47,087 nucleotides of DNA from Mesorhizobium sp. (GTDB taxonomy: Bacteria > Pseudomonadota > Alphaproteobacteria > Rhizobiales > Rhizobiaceae), in contig SAQG01000043.1 in the NCBI GenBank assembly GCA_004020315.1, positions 1 through 47,087 of the forward strand, in the 5' to 3' direction. How positions within the stretch are numbered: position 1 is the stretch's first letter; every line of letters starts with the position of its first letter. The notes under the pieces are model-generated. The model was not told the DNA's origin and ran no database searches. It worked only from the letters and a program-made list of their open reading frames with translations. The position numbers and the translations under genes are program-made. Of the stretch, positions 9,647 through 18,927 are shown piece after piece.

Positions 9647-10046
9647 GTGATGCAACAAGGCTATAATACGGTGGGATTCGCGAACGCCCCTAAGGGTTAT
9701 TCGCATACCCTTTACTACGTTCGCAACGACGATGATCGCGCAATTGGCGACGGCGGCGGCGGGATCCAAGGCAAGGGCCGAAACGGGGGCGTTGGCGGAT
9801 CCGGAGGGGAGATCGATTTCGATCTCAGCGGACAGGTCCAGACGCAGGGGAACGATGCCTACGGCGTATTCCTCCAATCGCACGGCGGAGCCGGTGACAA
9901 TGGAGGTAGCGGCGGCGGAATCATCGCCTCCGGCGGTGGCGACGGCGGTAGCGTAAGCTTCGAACTCGATGGCACGGGTAAGGTGGCGGCGGGCTGAACA
10001 CCGGCGGAGGCCACGACACGGTCGGGGTGCTACTCCTGGATGGGAG
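9647..10046 (+). pseudogene. Remnant of an autotransporter/adhesin passenger domain
   Basis: The frame from 9647 encodes a Gly-rich beta-helix-like stretch (GDGGGGIQ, GGSGGEIDFDLSG, GNDAYGVFLQSHGGAGDNGG, GGGDGGSVSFELDGTGKVAAG) and stops at about 9997. The same protein pattern resumes one frame over as GLNTGGGHDTVGVLLLDG. The alternation of 'GVxxQSxGGxGxNGG' and 'G.V...G' units is typical of autotransporter passenger domains with thousands of residues. Only about 400 bp remain, with a frameshift near 9993, no signal peptide and no beta-barrel, so it is a pseudogene fragment. It sits between the divergent Hma-like operon and the AddAB-like operon and may mark where island DNA entered an older gene. 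A long open frame on the opposite strand here is most likely a shadow. Confidence 0.6.
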
Positions 10047-10162
10047 CTCATTGCCTTCTCCGGCGACTTCCTATGGGATCGATTCAGAACAGACCCGTAC
10101 GCGATGATCTGCGGGGACCCGAGAAGTTCGCAGATTGGTCGTCATAAGTATTGATGTCAGAG

Positions 10163-10188
10163 AGAACGACCATTTCGGTGTTCGTTCT
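10163..10188. promoter_or_regulatory. 7-bp inverted repeat ahead of the AddB-like gene
   Basis: AGAACGA (10163-10169) and TCGTTCT (10182-10188) are perfect inverted arms around a 12-base spacer, about 90 bp before the nuclease start. Spacing of arm centres is near two helical turns, as in many repressor operators. It could instead be a weak hairpin, but no long T run follows. Function is inferred only. Confidence 0.35.
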
Positions 10189-10276
10189 TTGTTGTGGCTC
10201 CCGACAGTGCTGTTATGGACTTCGAGGACCAGATTTTCGATAACCGACTACCCGTTCGAGGAACAAAGGCCGTTCA

Positions 10277-12934
10277 ATGAATCGCCGGACCGTGGTCGTT
10301 GAAGGGCCTCTCGCCTTCCGGATGCGCCGAATCGCTGCTGCGCGCCGCGGCGAAACCGGCGTGCAAATCTTCACTATGCCGCAACTGGCCGCCCGCTTGG
10401 CCGGCGGCTTTAGGCAACCTGCCCGATCCGAGGACCTCGATCCAGCCATCCGGGCTGCACTCGAAGCCGGAGGGTTTGCCGAGTTAGAAAGTATCCGGCA
10501 GCTTCCAGGTATGATCCGCGCCGTCGCACGGACGCTCGCCAAAATCTGGCAAGCCGACCTGTCGCTGCCGATTCGCGATGATCGCAGCGCCCGACTGGTG
10601 GATGTTGCCGAGATCGAGCAGCGAGTCCGCGCAAACTTACCCAGAGGCGTGCTGACGCCGCGCGACCTTCGCGACGCCGCGCTCGAGCGCCTCGTCCATG
10701 CGACGGCCGTGCTAGGTTCGGTGGAGCTTGACGGCGTCGTCAGCGTCGCCCCGGTTTGGCACCCTCTGCTTCAGGCCCTCAATCAGACGGTGGCCCTCTC
10801 CTGGCACAGTACTGGCGCCACGGACGTCAGCTGGTTCCCGGGCGAGATCACTACTGACCAGCGCCCAACAGCTGTCGCTATGGAGATGGTGTCCTGCGCC
10901 AATCCTGCTGCTGAAGTGGTGGAAGCGCTACGCTGGATGCGCGAGCTCATCGCATCCGGACGGGCGAGACCCGAAGAAATTGCGATTTGCGCCACCTCGA
11001 CCGGGGAATGGGACGAGCACTTTCTCGTCCTGGCAGCAGACGCCGACCTGCCGCTGCATTTCTCCCACGGCGTCCCGGCCCTGGCGTCGCGCGACGGTCA
11101 GGCGTGTGGCGCACTTGCCGACGTTCTGTTGAATGGCCTCAGCCAGGATCGCGTGCGCCGGCTCTTCAGTCACGCCGCGGGCCGGAGTCGCGCCTTGCAA
11201 GACTTGCCGCGGAATTGGGCGCTTGGACTCCAAGCTGGCGCCGCGCTCTTCGAACTCGATCAATGGCTTCGCGCACTAGACGAGGCGAGCCGTGTTCGAA
11301 CCGACGGCATTGATCCGAGGCCCGTCCTGACGCCCGTCCTCGAAATGCTGGCCAACGGCCCGGCCGCGGCCGAGCAGGCTGGCAGTATGTTGCTGGAAAC
11401 CTCAGCTCGCGTGCTCTGGAGTGAGGCACTCCGGCGCGCGCCTGCCCAGGCGCTGGAATTCTCACTGCAGGAGCTTCGCTTACCCGACGGTCGCGATCCC
11501 GGCGCCTGTGCCGTGTGGTGTCCGGCAAGTCATCTCGCCGCGGCACCTCGCCGGTGGGTACGTCTGCTCGGTATGACCGCGCGCTCATGGCCGCGCCGCG
11601 CTGCGGAAGATCCGCTGATCCCAAGCCATGTATTGTCCCGTGGCACACTCGATCCCGATCCTGTCGCTGCGCAGGACCGACGTGCGTTCCAGGTAATCAC
11701 TGCCCAGGCATCCGGTGGCTGCATCCTGTCGAGAAGCCGCCGGAATGCCCAAGGCGGCCTCCTCGCGGCCAGTCCGCTCGTGCCGCAAGGAGCCCGTGTT
11801 CAAGGGCTTAAGCGGGCGCGAATCCCGACGCACGCATTCAGCGAGGCCGATCGTCTGCTCGCCCGGCCCGACGAGGCCGATGGCTCGCCGGCGCTGGCGG
11901 CGGCTAATGCGTGCTGGCGCGACTGGCGAAATCCGGCGATCACCGCCCATGATGGTCGGACGAGGGCCGCTCATCCAGTCATCGCACGCGCCATCGATGC
12001 GGTTCAGTCCGCGACGTCACTGCGTCTGATGCTACGCGATCCGCTCGCTTTCCTGTGGCGCTATGCGTTGGGCTGGCGATCGGTCCCCGAAGACGATCAG
12101 CCGCTGACACTCGATGCGCGTGCCTATGGCGATCTCGTGCATGAGCTCCTCAAGCGGACCGTCGATACGCTCGAGCCCAAGCCAGGCTATTCCCGCGCCG
12201 TGCGGCACGAGATCGAGGCCGCCCTGGCAGAGGCGGCGACGACGGTCAGTGCGGAGTGGCCGCTAAAGCGATCCGTGCCGCCATTGCTGCTGTGGCGGCA
12301 CACCTTGGACGCCGCTGCCCAACTGGCGCTCAAAGCCTTGACGCTTGACGAGACGTTCCAGCCGGGCACTCGCAGCTGGACCGAGCTGGCGTTCGGCCGT
12401 GCCGACGAGGCAGTTGCCGCGGCGAGCGATCTTCCTTGGGATCCGACCGCGCCGGTTGAAATCACCGGAACCACTGTTCGGGTCAAAGGCAGCATCGACC
12501 GGCTCGATATCACCGCCACAGGAAACGCCGTCCGCGTTTCGGATTACAAGACCGGTGCAGAGCCAAAGAAGGCCGATCAGATCGTGCTCGGGGGCGGCGC
12601 CGAGCTCCAGCGTGTCATCTATGCGCTGGCGGCACGCCAACTCGTGCCGGACAACCCGCGCGTTGTCGCCCGCCTCATCTACCTCGGCGGCGGCGAGCCG
12701 CGGGTCTATAAGCTGCCCGATATCGATCAGGCCATCGCCGAAATCGCAGACCATGTAAGGGCGGCCGGTGTCCTTTTGCGGCAGGGCAGGGCCTTGCCCG
12801 GTCCGGACGCGCGCGAGAACTGGAACGACTTCCGGCTGGCGCTTCCAGCATCGCCGACAACGTACTTTCAGATCAAACAGTCGGCGCTGAGCCGCGCCTT
12901 CGACGATTTTGCGCGCGTCTGGAGTTGCCGATGA
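10277..12934 (+). CDS. AddB-like protein with C-terminal PD-(D/E)XK nuclease domain
   Basis: An 885-residue protein whose C-terminal 300 residues form a RecB-type nuclease: YGDLVHELLKRTV (about residue 615), GSIDRLDI (about 737), VSDYKTG (about 753) and LQRVIYAL. The N-terminal part has the helical, degenerate helicase layout of AddB/RecC-like proteins (FTMPQLAARLAGGF), but I see no Walker A, so this half is probably non-catalytic. The stop overlaps the next gene by ATGA, as addB-addA pairs often do. A complex that unwinds and degrades DNA ends is therefore likely. Because it lies inside a defence island, it is more likely an anti-phage paralogue than the housekeeping recombination enzyme. 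ATG at 10277 is preceded by AAAGG. Confidence 0.82.
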   Translation: MNRRTVVVEGPLAFRMRRIAAARRGETGVQIFTMPQLAARLAGGFRQPARSEDLDPAIRAALEAGGFAELESIRQLPGMIRAVARTLAKIWQADLSLPIRDDRSARLVDVAEIEQRVRANLPRGVLTPRDLRDAALERLVHATAVLGSVELDGVVSVAPVWHPLLQALNQTVALSWHSTGATDVSWFPGEITTDQRPTAVAMEMVSCANPAAEVVEALRWMRELIASGRARPEEIAICATSTGEWDEHFLVLAADADLPLHFSHGVPALASRDGQACGALADVLLNGLSQDRVRRLFSHAAGRSRALQDLPRNWALGLQAGAALFELDQWLRALDEASRVRTDGIDPRPVLTPVLEMLANGPAAAEQAGSMLLETSARVLWSEALRRAPAQALEFSLQELRLPDGRDPGACAVWCPASHLAAAPRRWVRLLGMTARSWPRRAAEDPLIPSHVLSRGTLDPDPVAAQDRRAFQVITAQASGGCILSRSRRNAQGGLLAASPLVPQGARVQGLKRARIPTHAFSEADRLLARPDEADGSPALAAANACWRDWRNPAITAHDGRTRAAHPVIARAIDAVQSATSLRLMLRDPLAFLWRYALGWRSVPEDDQPLTLDARAYGDLVHELLKRTVDTLEPKPGYSRAVRHEIEAALAEAATTVSAEWPLKRSVPPLLLWRHTLDAAAQLALKALTLDETFQPGTRSWTELAFGRADEAVAAASDLPWDPTAPVEITGTTVRVKGSIDRLDITATGNAVRVSDYKTGAEPKKADQIVLGGGAELQRVIYALAARQLVPDNPRVVARLIYLGGGEPRVYKLPDIDQAIAEIADHVRAAGVLLRQGRALPGPDARENWNDFRLALPASPTTYFQIKQSALSRAFDDFARVWSCR

Positions 12935-15900
12935 TCCAACTGGCAGACAGGTCCGCGCGCCGGCGGGCACTGACCGAGCTTGACTCGACATTGCTTGTCG
13001 AAGCGGCGGCTGGCACCGGCAAGACCGCCCTGATGGCGGGGCGCGTGACGATGTTGCTTGCGCGCGGCGCCCAACCCGGTGAGATCGCGGCCATCACTTT
13101 TACTGAGCTGGCGGCCAGCCAGCTGTCGGTGCGCGTCCATCGCTACGTCAACGAACTTCTGGCTGAACGCGTGCCGGCACCACTGCGGGAAGCTCTGCCC
13201 AATGGCCTCGACGCGGCTCAGCGGCACGCAATGTCCGCCGCCGCTGCCAAACTCGACGAACTTACGACCGCAACGATCCACGCTTTCTGCCAGATCATCA
13301 TCTCAAGCTACGCGGTCGAGGCTGATATTGATCCAGGCGCGCAGATGCTCGATGCAGTCCAGGCCGCCGCTGCGTTTGACTCCATATTCGAGCAATGGCT
13401 CAAACGGCGGCTCAACAGTCCGGAGCGGCCAAGCGATCCGATCGCAGTCTTGTCCCGCGAAGATCCCCGCCGCGTTGTCTCGACCCTTCAGGAACTGGCG
13501 CGCTTTCGTCTGAAGCATCGTGATGCGCGTGCGCTGCCTGCCGACCTCACCGGCCGTCCGGACATCGACCTCGTCGAAGCGGTCGCGGATTTCCGGCGCT
13601 GGATAACAGCTCAACCCGTCGAGCCCAAAACGCTTGAGGTGCTGGGCGAGCTCGAGACGCTGGCAAACTTTTACGCCAGCAGTTTTGAGACGCCGCCCGA
13701 TTTTCCCCGGCTCTGGGCGCTCGCCCATCCGATTCGACTTTCCTGCATGCGGAAGAACACGTTCGATCTAATCAGGCCAAGACGGAAATCGGCCTGGGAG
13801 AAGGTCGCCGGCAAGGATCTGGGCGGCCGGCTCAACGAGGAAGCCGGCCAACACTTCGACCGGGTCGACCACTGCTACCGAGTGGTGCTCGGCCGCATTG
13901 CCACGGCACTTGTCGCAGGCCTGTCCGATGAACTCGACGAGGTGCTTGATGACTACGCCGTCTTCAAACGCGCCGCGGCCGTCCTTGATTTCGACGATCT
14001 TCTGGAGCGGGCGCGGGCCCTCGTCCGCGACCACGATGCCGTGCGTCGCGCTCTCGGGACTCGCTACCGGCATATCTTCGTGGACGAGTTCCAAGACACG
14101 GACCCCATTCAGTCCGAAATCCTGTTTCTGATCGCCGCTGAAGATCGCGCGACGCGATGGCAGGACAGCGTATTGAGGCCTGGGGCGCTCTTCATGGTTG
14201 GCGACCCGAAACAGGCCATTTACAGGTTCCGCGGCGCCGATGTCGGATCTTATGCGCAGGCGCGTGCCGCAATCCAACGGCGCTGGTCGGACAACATCAT
14301 CCAGATCACCGCAAACTTCCGCTCTCGGCCGGATATTCTTACTTATGTCAACCGCTGCTTCGAGACGCCACTTTCTGGTGCCGGGCAACCTGGCTATGTG
14401 GAGCTCACCGCGACCATCGATCCCCCCATCCACGATCTTCCGTGTGCGGCCAGGATCACCGTCGACGTGCCACCCAATTCGCGGTCAGAGCACATCCGCG
14501 ATGCCGAGGCAGAAGCCGTCGCTGAACTCTGCATGCGGCTCGTCGGCAATCTGCACGTTCGGGACGACGACGACGTGATGGTTCCGCTCACCGCCGGCGG
14601 AATAGCCCTGCTTGCGCCGACAGGCACCGAACTCTGGCGCTATGAACGCGCCCTGGAACAACGAGGCCTGCCGATCGCGTCCCAAGCGGGCAAGGGCCTG
14701 TTCCGACGTCAGGAGGTGCAGGATATGCTCGCCTTGGCTCGTGTGCTAGCCGACGCCGGCGACAGCCTGGCCTTCGGCGCGCTGATGCGAGGCCCGCTTG
14801 TCGGGCTGACCGAGGAAGAGCTCCTCGATATCACCGCGGCTTTGCCCCAAAATCCCGATCGCCGGCACGCGGTTCCGCGATTCTCGTTGTTGACCGACCT
14901 GAGCGACGTCACGCATCCGATTGCGCGTCGGACACTTTCGATCCTGCAAGACCTGAGATGGAAATCGAGAGTGACGACACCAGCGCTGCTGCTCGCCGAG
15001 GCAGCCGAGAGGCTGGCTGTTCGACCCATTCTTGCCGCGCGCGAAGGTGATCGCAGCGCCCGCGCGGCTGCGAACGTAGAAGCCTTTCTCGAACGGGCGC
15101 GGCCTTATGGCGTCACCGGTCTCAAGCGGTTCGTCCGTGACATGACCAGGGATTGGAGTCAGGGGGTTCCGTCCAACGAGGGCCGGGTTGATGCCGAAGG
15201 CGACGCCATCGAGATCATCACCATCCACAGCGCGAAGGGGCTGGAATGGCCGGTGGTGATTCCGGTCAACACAGCCACCTTGCTCCGCTCGCGCGAGCCG
15301 TTCGTGCATCGCGCGTCCGATAACACGCTGCACTGGGTGATAGGCGACGTCGTCCCGCCCGATCTTCTGCTGGCGCTCGCGTCCGATGATGAAAGCCTTG
15401 CCCGTGAACGCGAGCGCCTTTGGTATGTCGCATGTACTCGCGCTCGGGAGCTCCTCGTCGTCCCGGAGCTGCCGCAAGCGGAGCAAAGATCTTGGGCGCG
15501 GATCGTCGACCTGGTGCATAATGACCTCCCGCTGCTGGATCTCGCGCGTTTCGAACCGGCACCGCGCCCTGCCGCGGCCGATCTGCCAAACGGACAGCCG
15601 CGGCACATATTCGAGACAGAGCGCGCCGCCATCGCCGCTGCCGCCGTCCCGCTCACGTGGCTTCAGCCGAGCAATCAGGATCCTGATCGCGTTCCTATGA
15701 TCGAAGCGATCGCGATCGACTCCGGCGACGCTCCGGAGACGGGGCCGCCGATCGGTGCAGGACGTGTCCGAGGACTTGTCTTGCACAAGCTCATGGAGGA
15801 GGTCCTGACTGGCGAACTTGGTGAAGACCTCGTCGGGATCGCCGATCGCGCCCAGGAGCTTATCGCAGAGCTGGTGGTCGATCGCGAAGACGAGGCCGGT

Positions 15901-16260
15901 GTTCCCGAAGCCGAGGAAATCGCCTCGACGGCCTGGCGAGCCCTGCATCTCCCGGAGGTCGCCGCCCTGCGACCGCATCTCGTTCCAGAATGGCCGATCT
16001 ACGCGTTGCTCGCCGATGCGAGCGAACCCACAGCGCTTGCCGGGCGGATTGATGCCGTCGCATTGGACAACGGTCGCGCCGCGGTCGTTCTCGACTGGAA
16101 AAGTGACATCGCGCCGACGGAAGAAGACATGCGAATTCACGCGGGCCAACTCGAGGACTACTTGAGAACAACCGGCGCGAGCCGCGGCGCGTTGGTCTAT
16201 ATGACCCCTGGCACGGTGCGGTGGGTGGAGCCTGGTGTCCGCGCCGATTGGAACCCGTGA
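12931..16260 (+). CDS. AddA-like UvrD/RecB-family helicase-nuclease
   Basis: About 1109 residues from ATG 12931, which overlaps the upstream stop; a TTG two codons earlier is less likely. Superfamily 1A helicase motifs in order: AAAGTGKTALMAG (about 25), ITFTELAA, FCQIIISSYA, VDEFQDTDPIQ (about 383), GDPKQAIYRFRGAD, ANFRSRPDI, TIHSAKGLEWPVV (about 765) and WYVACTRARELL. The last 170 residues hold a RecB-type nuclease: GLVLHKLMEEVL (about 948), AGRIDAVAL and VLDWKSD (about 1054). Expected activity is ATP-dependent 3'-5' unwinding with cutting of one strand, with the AddB-like partner cutting the other. Both nuclease sites look intact. No downstream gene is coupled; 340 bp follow before the HerA-like gene. 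Confidence 0.92.
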   Translation: MIQLADRSARRRALTELDSTLLVEAAAGTGKTALMAGRVTMLLARGAQPGEIAAITFTELAASQLSVRVHRYVNELLAERVPAPLREALPNGLDAAQRHAMSAAAAKLDELTTATIHAFCQIIISSYAVEADIDPGAQMLDAVQAAAAFDSIFEQWLKRRLNSPERPSDPIAVLSREDPRRVVSTLQELARFRLKHRDARALPADLTGRPDIDLVEAVADFRRWITAQPVEPKTLEVLGELETLANFYASSFETPPDFPRLWALAHPIRLSCMRKNTFDLIRPRRKSAWEKVAGKDLGGRLNEEAGQHFDRVDHCYRVVLGRIATALVAGLSDELDEVLDDYAVFKRAAAVLDFDDLLERARALVRDHDAVRRALGTRYRHIFVDEFQDTDPIQSEILFLIAAEDRATRWQDSVLRPGALFMVGDPKQAIYRFRGADVGSYAQARAAIQRRWSDNIIQITANFRSRPDILTYVNRCFETPLSGAGQPGYVELTATIDPPIHDLPCAARITVDVPPNSRSEHIRDAEAEAVAELCMRLVGNLHVRDDDDVMVPLTAGGIALLAPTGTELWRYERALEQRGLPIASQAGKGLFRRQEVQDMLALARVLADAGDSLAFGALMRGPLVGLTEEELLDITAALPQNPDRRHAVPRFSLLTDLSDVTHPIARRTLSILQDLRWKSRVTTPALLLAEAAERLAVRPILAAREGDRSARAAANVEAFLERARPYGVTGLKRFVRDMTRDWSQGVPSNEGRVDAEGDAIEIITIHSAKGLEWPVVIPVNTATLLRSREPFVHRASDNTLHWVIGDVVPPDLLLALASDDESLARERERLWYVACTRARELLVVPELPQAEQRSWARIVDLVHNDLPLLDLARFEPAPRPAAADLPNGQPRHIFETERAAIAAAAVPLTWLQPSNQDPDRVPMIEAIAIDSGDAPETGPPIGAGRVRGLVLHKLMEEVLTGELGEDLVGIADRAQELIAELVVDREDEAGVPEAEEIASTAWRALHLPEVAALRPHLVPEWPIYALLADASEPTALAGRIDAVALDNGRAAVVLDWKSDIAPTEEDMRIHAGQLEDYLRTTGASRGALVYMTPGTVRWVEPGVRADWNP

Positions 16261-16600
16261 TGTCGAATTCACGCATTTGACGCAAACGCGAGTTTCTTTC
16301 TCTCTTCGTTGTCGCAAAAGCGGAAGTTCGTAACAACCAGGGCTGGTGACCGGAATAAAAGTCCGTTTCTGTGAAGAGACTCATGTTAAACCGGAGCAGG
16401 GCCCGTGGTAAACGCCTGAGTGGACGACTGAAAGCTATAGGGCTACCGCAGGTGGACGATGGACCGCCCGATGGACGCTCCATCAACGATTGGCAAGCCC
16501 ATTGATCGCCCACCTATCTATACGAGCCTGGATGATCAGAGCTCCTGACAAAAACGAAAGTACGCTTTAGAATCGTCTTGCAGCTCTTGGGGGAGATGGT
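16261..16600 (+). promoter_or_regulatory. 340-bp intergenic region with GATGGAC repeats before the HerA-like gene
   Basis: No coding sequence was seen. At 16451-16484 there are three near-direct copies of G(A/G)TGGAC (16451, 16458, 16470), and the last forms a hairpin GATGGA-CGC-TCCATC (16470-16484). This region probably carries the promoter and possibly an operator for the HerA-RT genes. GGGGGAG at about 16589-16595 is the ribosome binding site of the GTG start at 16601. Confidence 0.35.
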
Positions 16601-18775
16601 GTGAAGGACTACCCACAGCTCGGGCAACGGGCTCTCATTGTCGCGCTAAACTTCGCGATATTCTATGTAGCTTTCCGTCTCACTACAGGGCTTTGGCTCC
16701 CCAACAGCAGCTTAGAAAGCCTGTGGCTTCTCAGCGGCTTCAGCCTCTGGCTATTCAGCTTGCTGTCGTCGCCGTGGTTTCGGCCCCCACGGGATACGTT
16801 CGCTAATGCGGTCACTGCGGCCGTCCTCCTCATCACCGCTGACTCTGCGGTTACGTCGGCTGTCTCGTCGCTCAGTGTTCTTAGATACGCGGGGCTTGCT
16901 TGGGCAGGACTCGTCGGGCTCGCGAGCTTCGTTGCAATGGTGCGAGCGGATGTAAGTCCCCTCGATCCGTTCGGAAGACTCCTTTATCGCGTCTGCGACA
17001 CGGCCGGTCGAGGTGAGATTCTCTACGTCGCACCGGCGCTCCTGGGCATCATTGGAGGGTTCTCAGGAGAGCCCGGCACGATGGCTGCGCTTTTCGTGCT
17101 CTGGGGCATTATGGTGTACGTCAAGCCTGTTGAGGTTGCCGCCAGCCTCTATCGCCAGCTCAAGACTGACTTGGATGCTGCAGCTGAAGCTCCGCAGATC
17201 GGTGCCATCGACCGCGTCGATCATCCGAATATCATAAGGGTGAAGCTTCGGAAGGTAAGTACATGGAAGCCAGGGCAACTCCATATCGCCGTGATGCCAG
17301 ATGGAGACCAGAGGTTCCTTCTGGCGCTCTTCACGCAGGTGCAAGGAACCGAGATTATCGGAACCGGCATCTGTGTCGCGGAGGTCGCACAGCAGGCGCG
17401 CATCACGAGCAGCGCGGGCTGTGTCCATGAAAGCCACGACCTGGAAAAAACCCAAGAGTTCATCGCCAAGCTTAGCGGCGCCGCAGGAGCTGAGATCGCT
17501 GGGTTCACGGTTGAGCGGTCCTCCATCGGGAGCATCTACTTCGAATCTTTAGAAAACCTCGACTTGGCTGAGGGAGAGGTTGTCTTCACCCGAATCCGAG
17601 GCGAGCAAATCTTCTATCAGATCGTTGAAGCACATACGGCTGAAGAGACGTTCGATCAGAATCCGCGTGGGACGCATATCGTTAGGGCGGTTCAGCTTGG
17701 AGCATACGCCAAGGAAAAGGGGTTCACGAAGTATCCTTGGCTTCCCACGATGAATATGCCGGTATTCCGTGCTTCAGGGATGACCTTTCCGGCCACAGAG
17801 CTCACCGAGCGGCAGTTCGTTGTGGGAACGGTACCTTCCACAGACATCGGGGTAGCCGTGAACATCGATGATCTGATCACCTATCATACGGCAATTCTAG
17901 GCGTGACCGGCACCGGCAAGACCGAGCTCGCCCTAACCGTTATCCAACAGGCGGTTGCCAAAGGCGCGAAGGTTTTCTGCGTTGACTTTACCGGCGAGTA
18001 TCGACACCGCCTGGCTGACCTCAAACCCACTTTTCCGGCACTTGACACGAATGTTGTGGAGGAGTTCGACGCGAAGCTGTTCGCCGTCGACACTGGCAAG
18101 TTCGGAGCGCCGGACGAGAAAAAGGAGCTTGAGGCGTTTCTCAAAAAGATTCGCGCTGGGGTAACTAAGGCGATCGACGTGTTCCTCAAGAGCGATGAGA
18201 ACCAACTTGCGATCCTCGAACTGTCGGAGCTCTCGAGCTCTCGCGCAAGCGTTCGGGTCACGGAGGTATTTCTCACGAGCATCATGGAATGGGCACGGGC
18301 CAATCGAAGAGCTCGGCAGATTCTTCTCGTGCTCGAAGAAGCTCACACGATCATTCCAGAAACGTTTGGAGCCGGGTTCGACGCCAACACCCAATATGTG
18401 GTCTATAAAATCGGGCAGATTGCCCTCCAGGGCCGCAAGTACGGAGTTGGTCTGTTAGTTGTCAGTCAGAGAACCGCTTTGGTCAGCAAGACGATCCTAT
18501 CTCAATGCAATACGTTCTTTGCTCACTCACTCATCGACCAGACTAGCCTGAGCTTTCTAGAAAGTGTATTCAGCCAGGAGCACGTAAAGATCATTCCGAA
18601 TCTGCGATTTCTTGAGTTTCTCGCTTTTGGAAAGGCGGTACAGGTCGAACGGCCCGTTCTGCTGCGGCGTCCTTTCGATCCAGAGAAGAAGGTAGCAAGT
18701 GATGCTCTAGACCGTCCCTTGGCTTCACCTGGCCAAGCATCGGCTCCTGAAGACGCAGCGCCTACCGCTGAGTGA
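16601..18775 (+). CDS. Membrane-anchored HerA/FtsK-type ATPase (DUF87-like)
   Basis: A 724-residue protein. The first 190 residues contain about five or six hydrophobic spans (ALIVALNFAIFYVAF; LWLLSGFSLWLFSLL; FANAVTAAVLLI; YAGLAWAGLVGLASFVAMV; ILYVAPALLGIIGGF; MAALFVLWGIMVYV), so it is membrane-bound. A HAS-barrel-like region follows, then a HerA ATPase: Walker A GVTGTGKTE (about 434), VDFTGEYRHRL, Walker B ILLVLEEAHTIIPE (about 575) and GLLVVSQRTALVSK (sensor region). HerA hexamers are DNA pumps that load nucleases such as NurA, Sir2 or DUF4297 in defence systems. None of these partners is adjacent; the next gene is a reverse transcriptase 152 bp downstream. The GTG start is chosen for its strong GGGGGAG. 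Codon use looks less GC-rich than the AddA-like gene before it. Confidence 0.85.
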   Translation: MKDYPQLGQRALIVALNFAIFYVAFRLTTGLWLPNSSLESLWLLSGFSLWLFSLLSSPWFRPPRDTFANAVTAAVLLITADSAVTSAVSSLSVLRYAGLAWAGLVGLASFVAMVRADVSPLDPFGRLLYRVCDTAGRGEILYVAPALLGIIGGFSGEPGTMAALFVLWGIMVYVKPVEVAASLYRQLKTDLDAAAEAPQIGAIDRVDHPNIIRVKLRKVSTWKPGQLHIAVMPDGDQRFLLALFTQVQGTEIIGTGICVAEVAQQARITSSAGCVHESHDLEKTQEFIAKLSGAAGAEIAGFTVERSSIGSIYFESLENLDLAEGEVVFTRIRGEQIFYQIVEAHTAEETFDQNPRGTHIVRAVQLGAYAKEKGFTKYPWLPTMNMPVFRASGMTFPATELTERQFVVGTVPSTDIGVAVNIDDLITYHTAILGVTGTGKTELALTVIQQAVAKGAKVFCVDFTGEYRHRLADLKPTFPALDTNVVEEFDAKLFAVDTGKFGAPDEKKELEAFLKKIRAGVTKAIDVFLKSDENQLAILELSELSSSRASVRVTEVFLTSIMEWARANRRARQILLVLEEAHTIIPETFGAGFDANTQYVVYKIGQIALQGRKYGVGLLVVSQRTALVSKTILSQCNTFFAHSLIDQTSLSFLESVFSQEHVKIIPNLRFLEFLAFGKAVQVERPVLLRRPFDPEKKVASDALDRPLASPGQASAPEDAAPTAE

Positions 18776-18779
18776 TCTT

Positions 18780-18824
18780 GCCCGGCCAGGTCTCTCGCAG
18801 CTACTGCGACAGTGGCGCTCGGGC
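18780..18824 (+). other. Stem-loop between the HerA-like and RT genes
   Basis: An outer stem GCCCG/CGGGC (18780-18784 with 18820-18824) encloses a perfect inner stem TCGCAG-CTA-CTGCGA (18795-18809). No T run follows, so a simple intrinsic terminator is unlikely. It may be a structured leader, or part of a non-coding RNA serving the RT, as known for several RT defence systems. That function is inference. Confidence 0.4.
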
Positions 18825-18927
18825 CGAAAGGATTTATGCGCCCAGTTAGCGCTCTACCGCATGCTTCTGTTATGGTTCACGAGGTCGCCGCGGGTCCGAG
18901 CGCACCAGACCTCCGGGGGTGGATAGG

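Noticed and set aside
9572..10051. 159-codon open frame on the minus strand
   Set aside because: It covers the autotransporter remnant in antisense, has no ribosome binding site and no recognisable motif; likely a shadow of Gly-rich codons.
14746..16317. 523-codon open frame antisense to the AddA-like gene
   Set aside because: The sense strand carries a full set of helicase and nuclease motifs; the antisense product has none.
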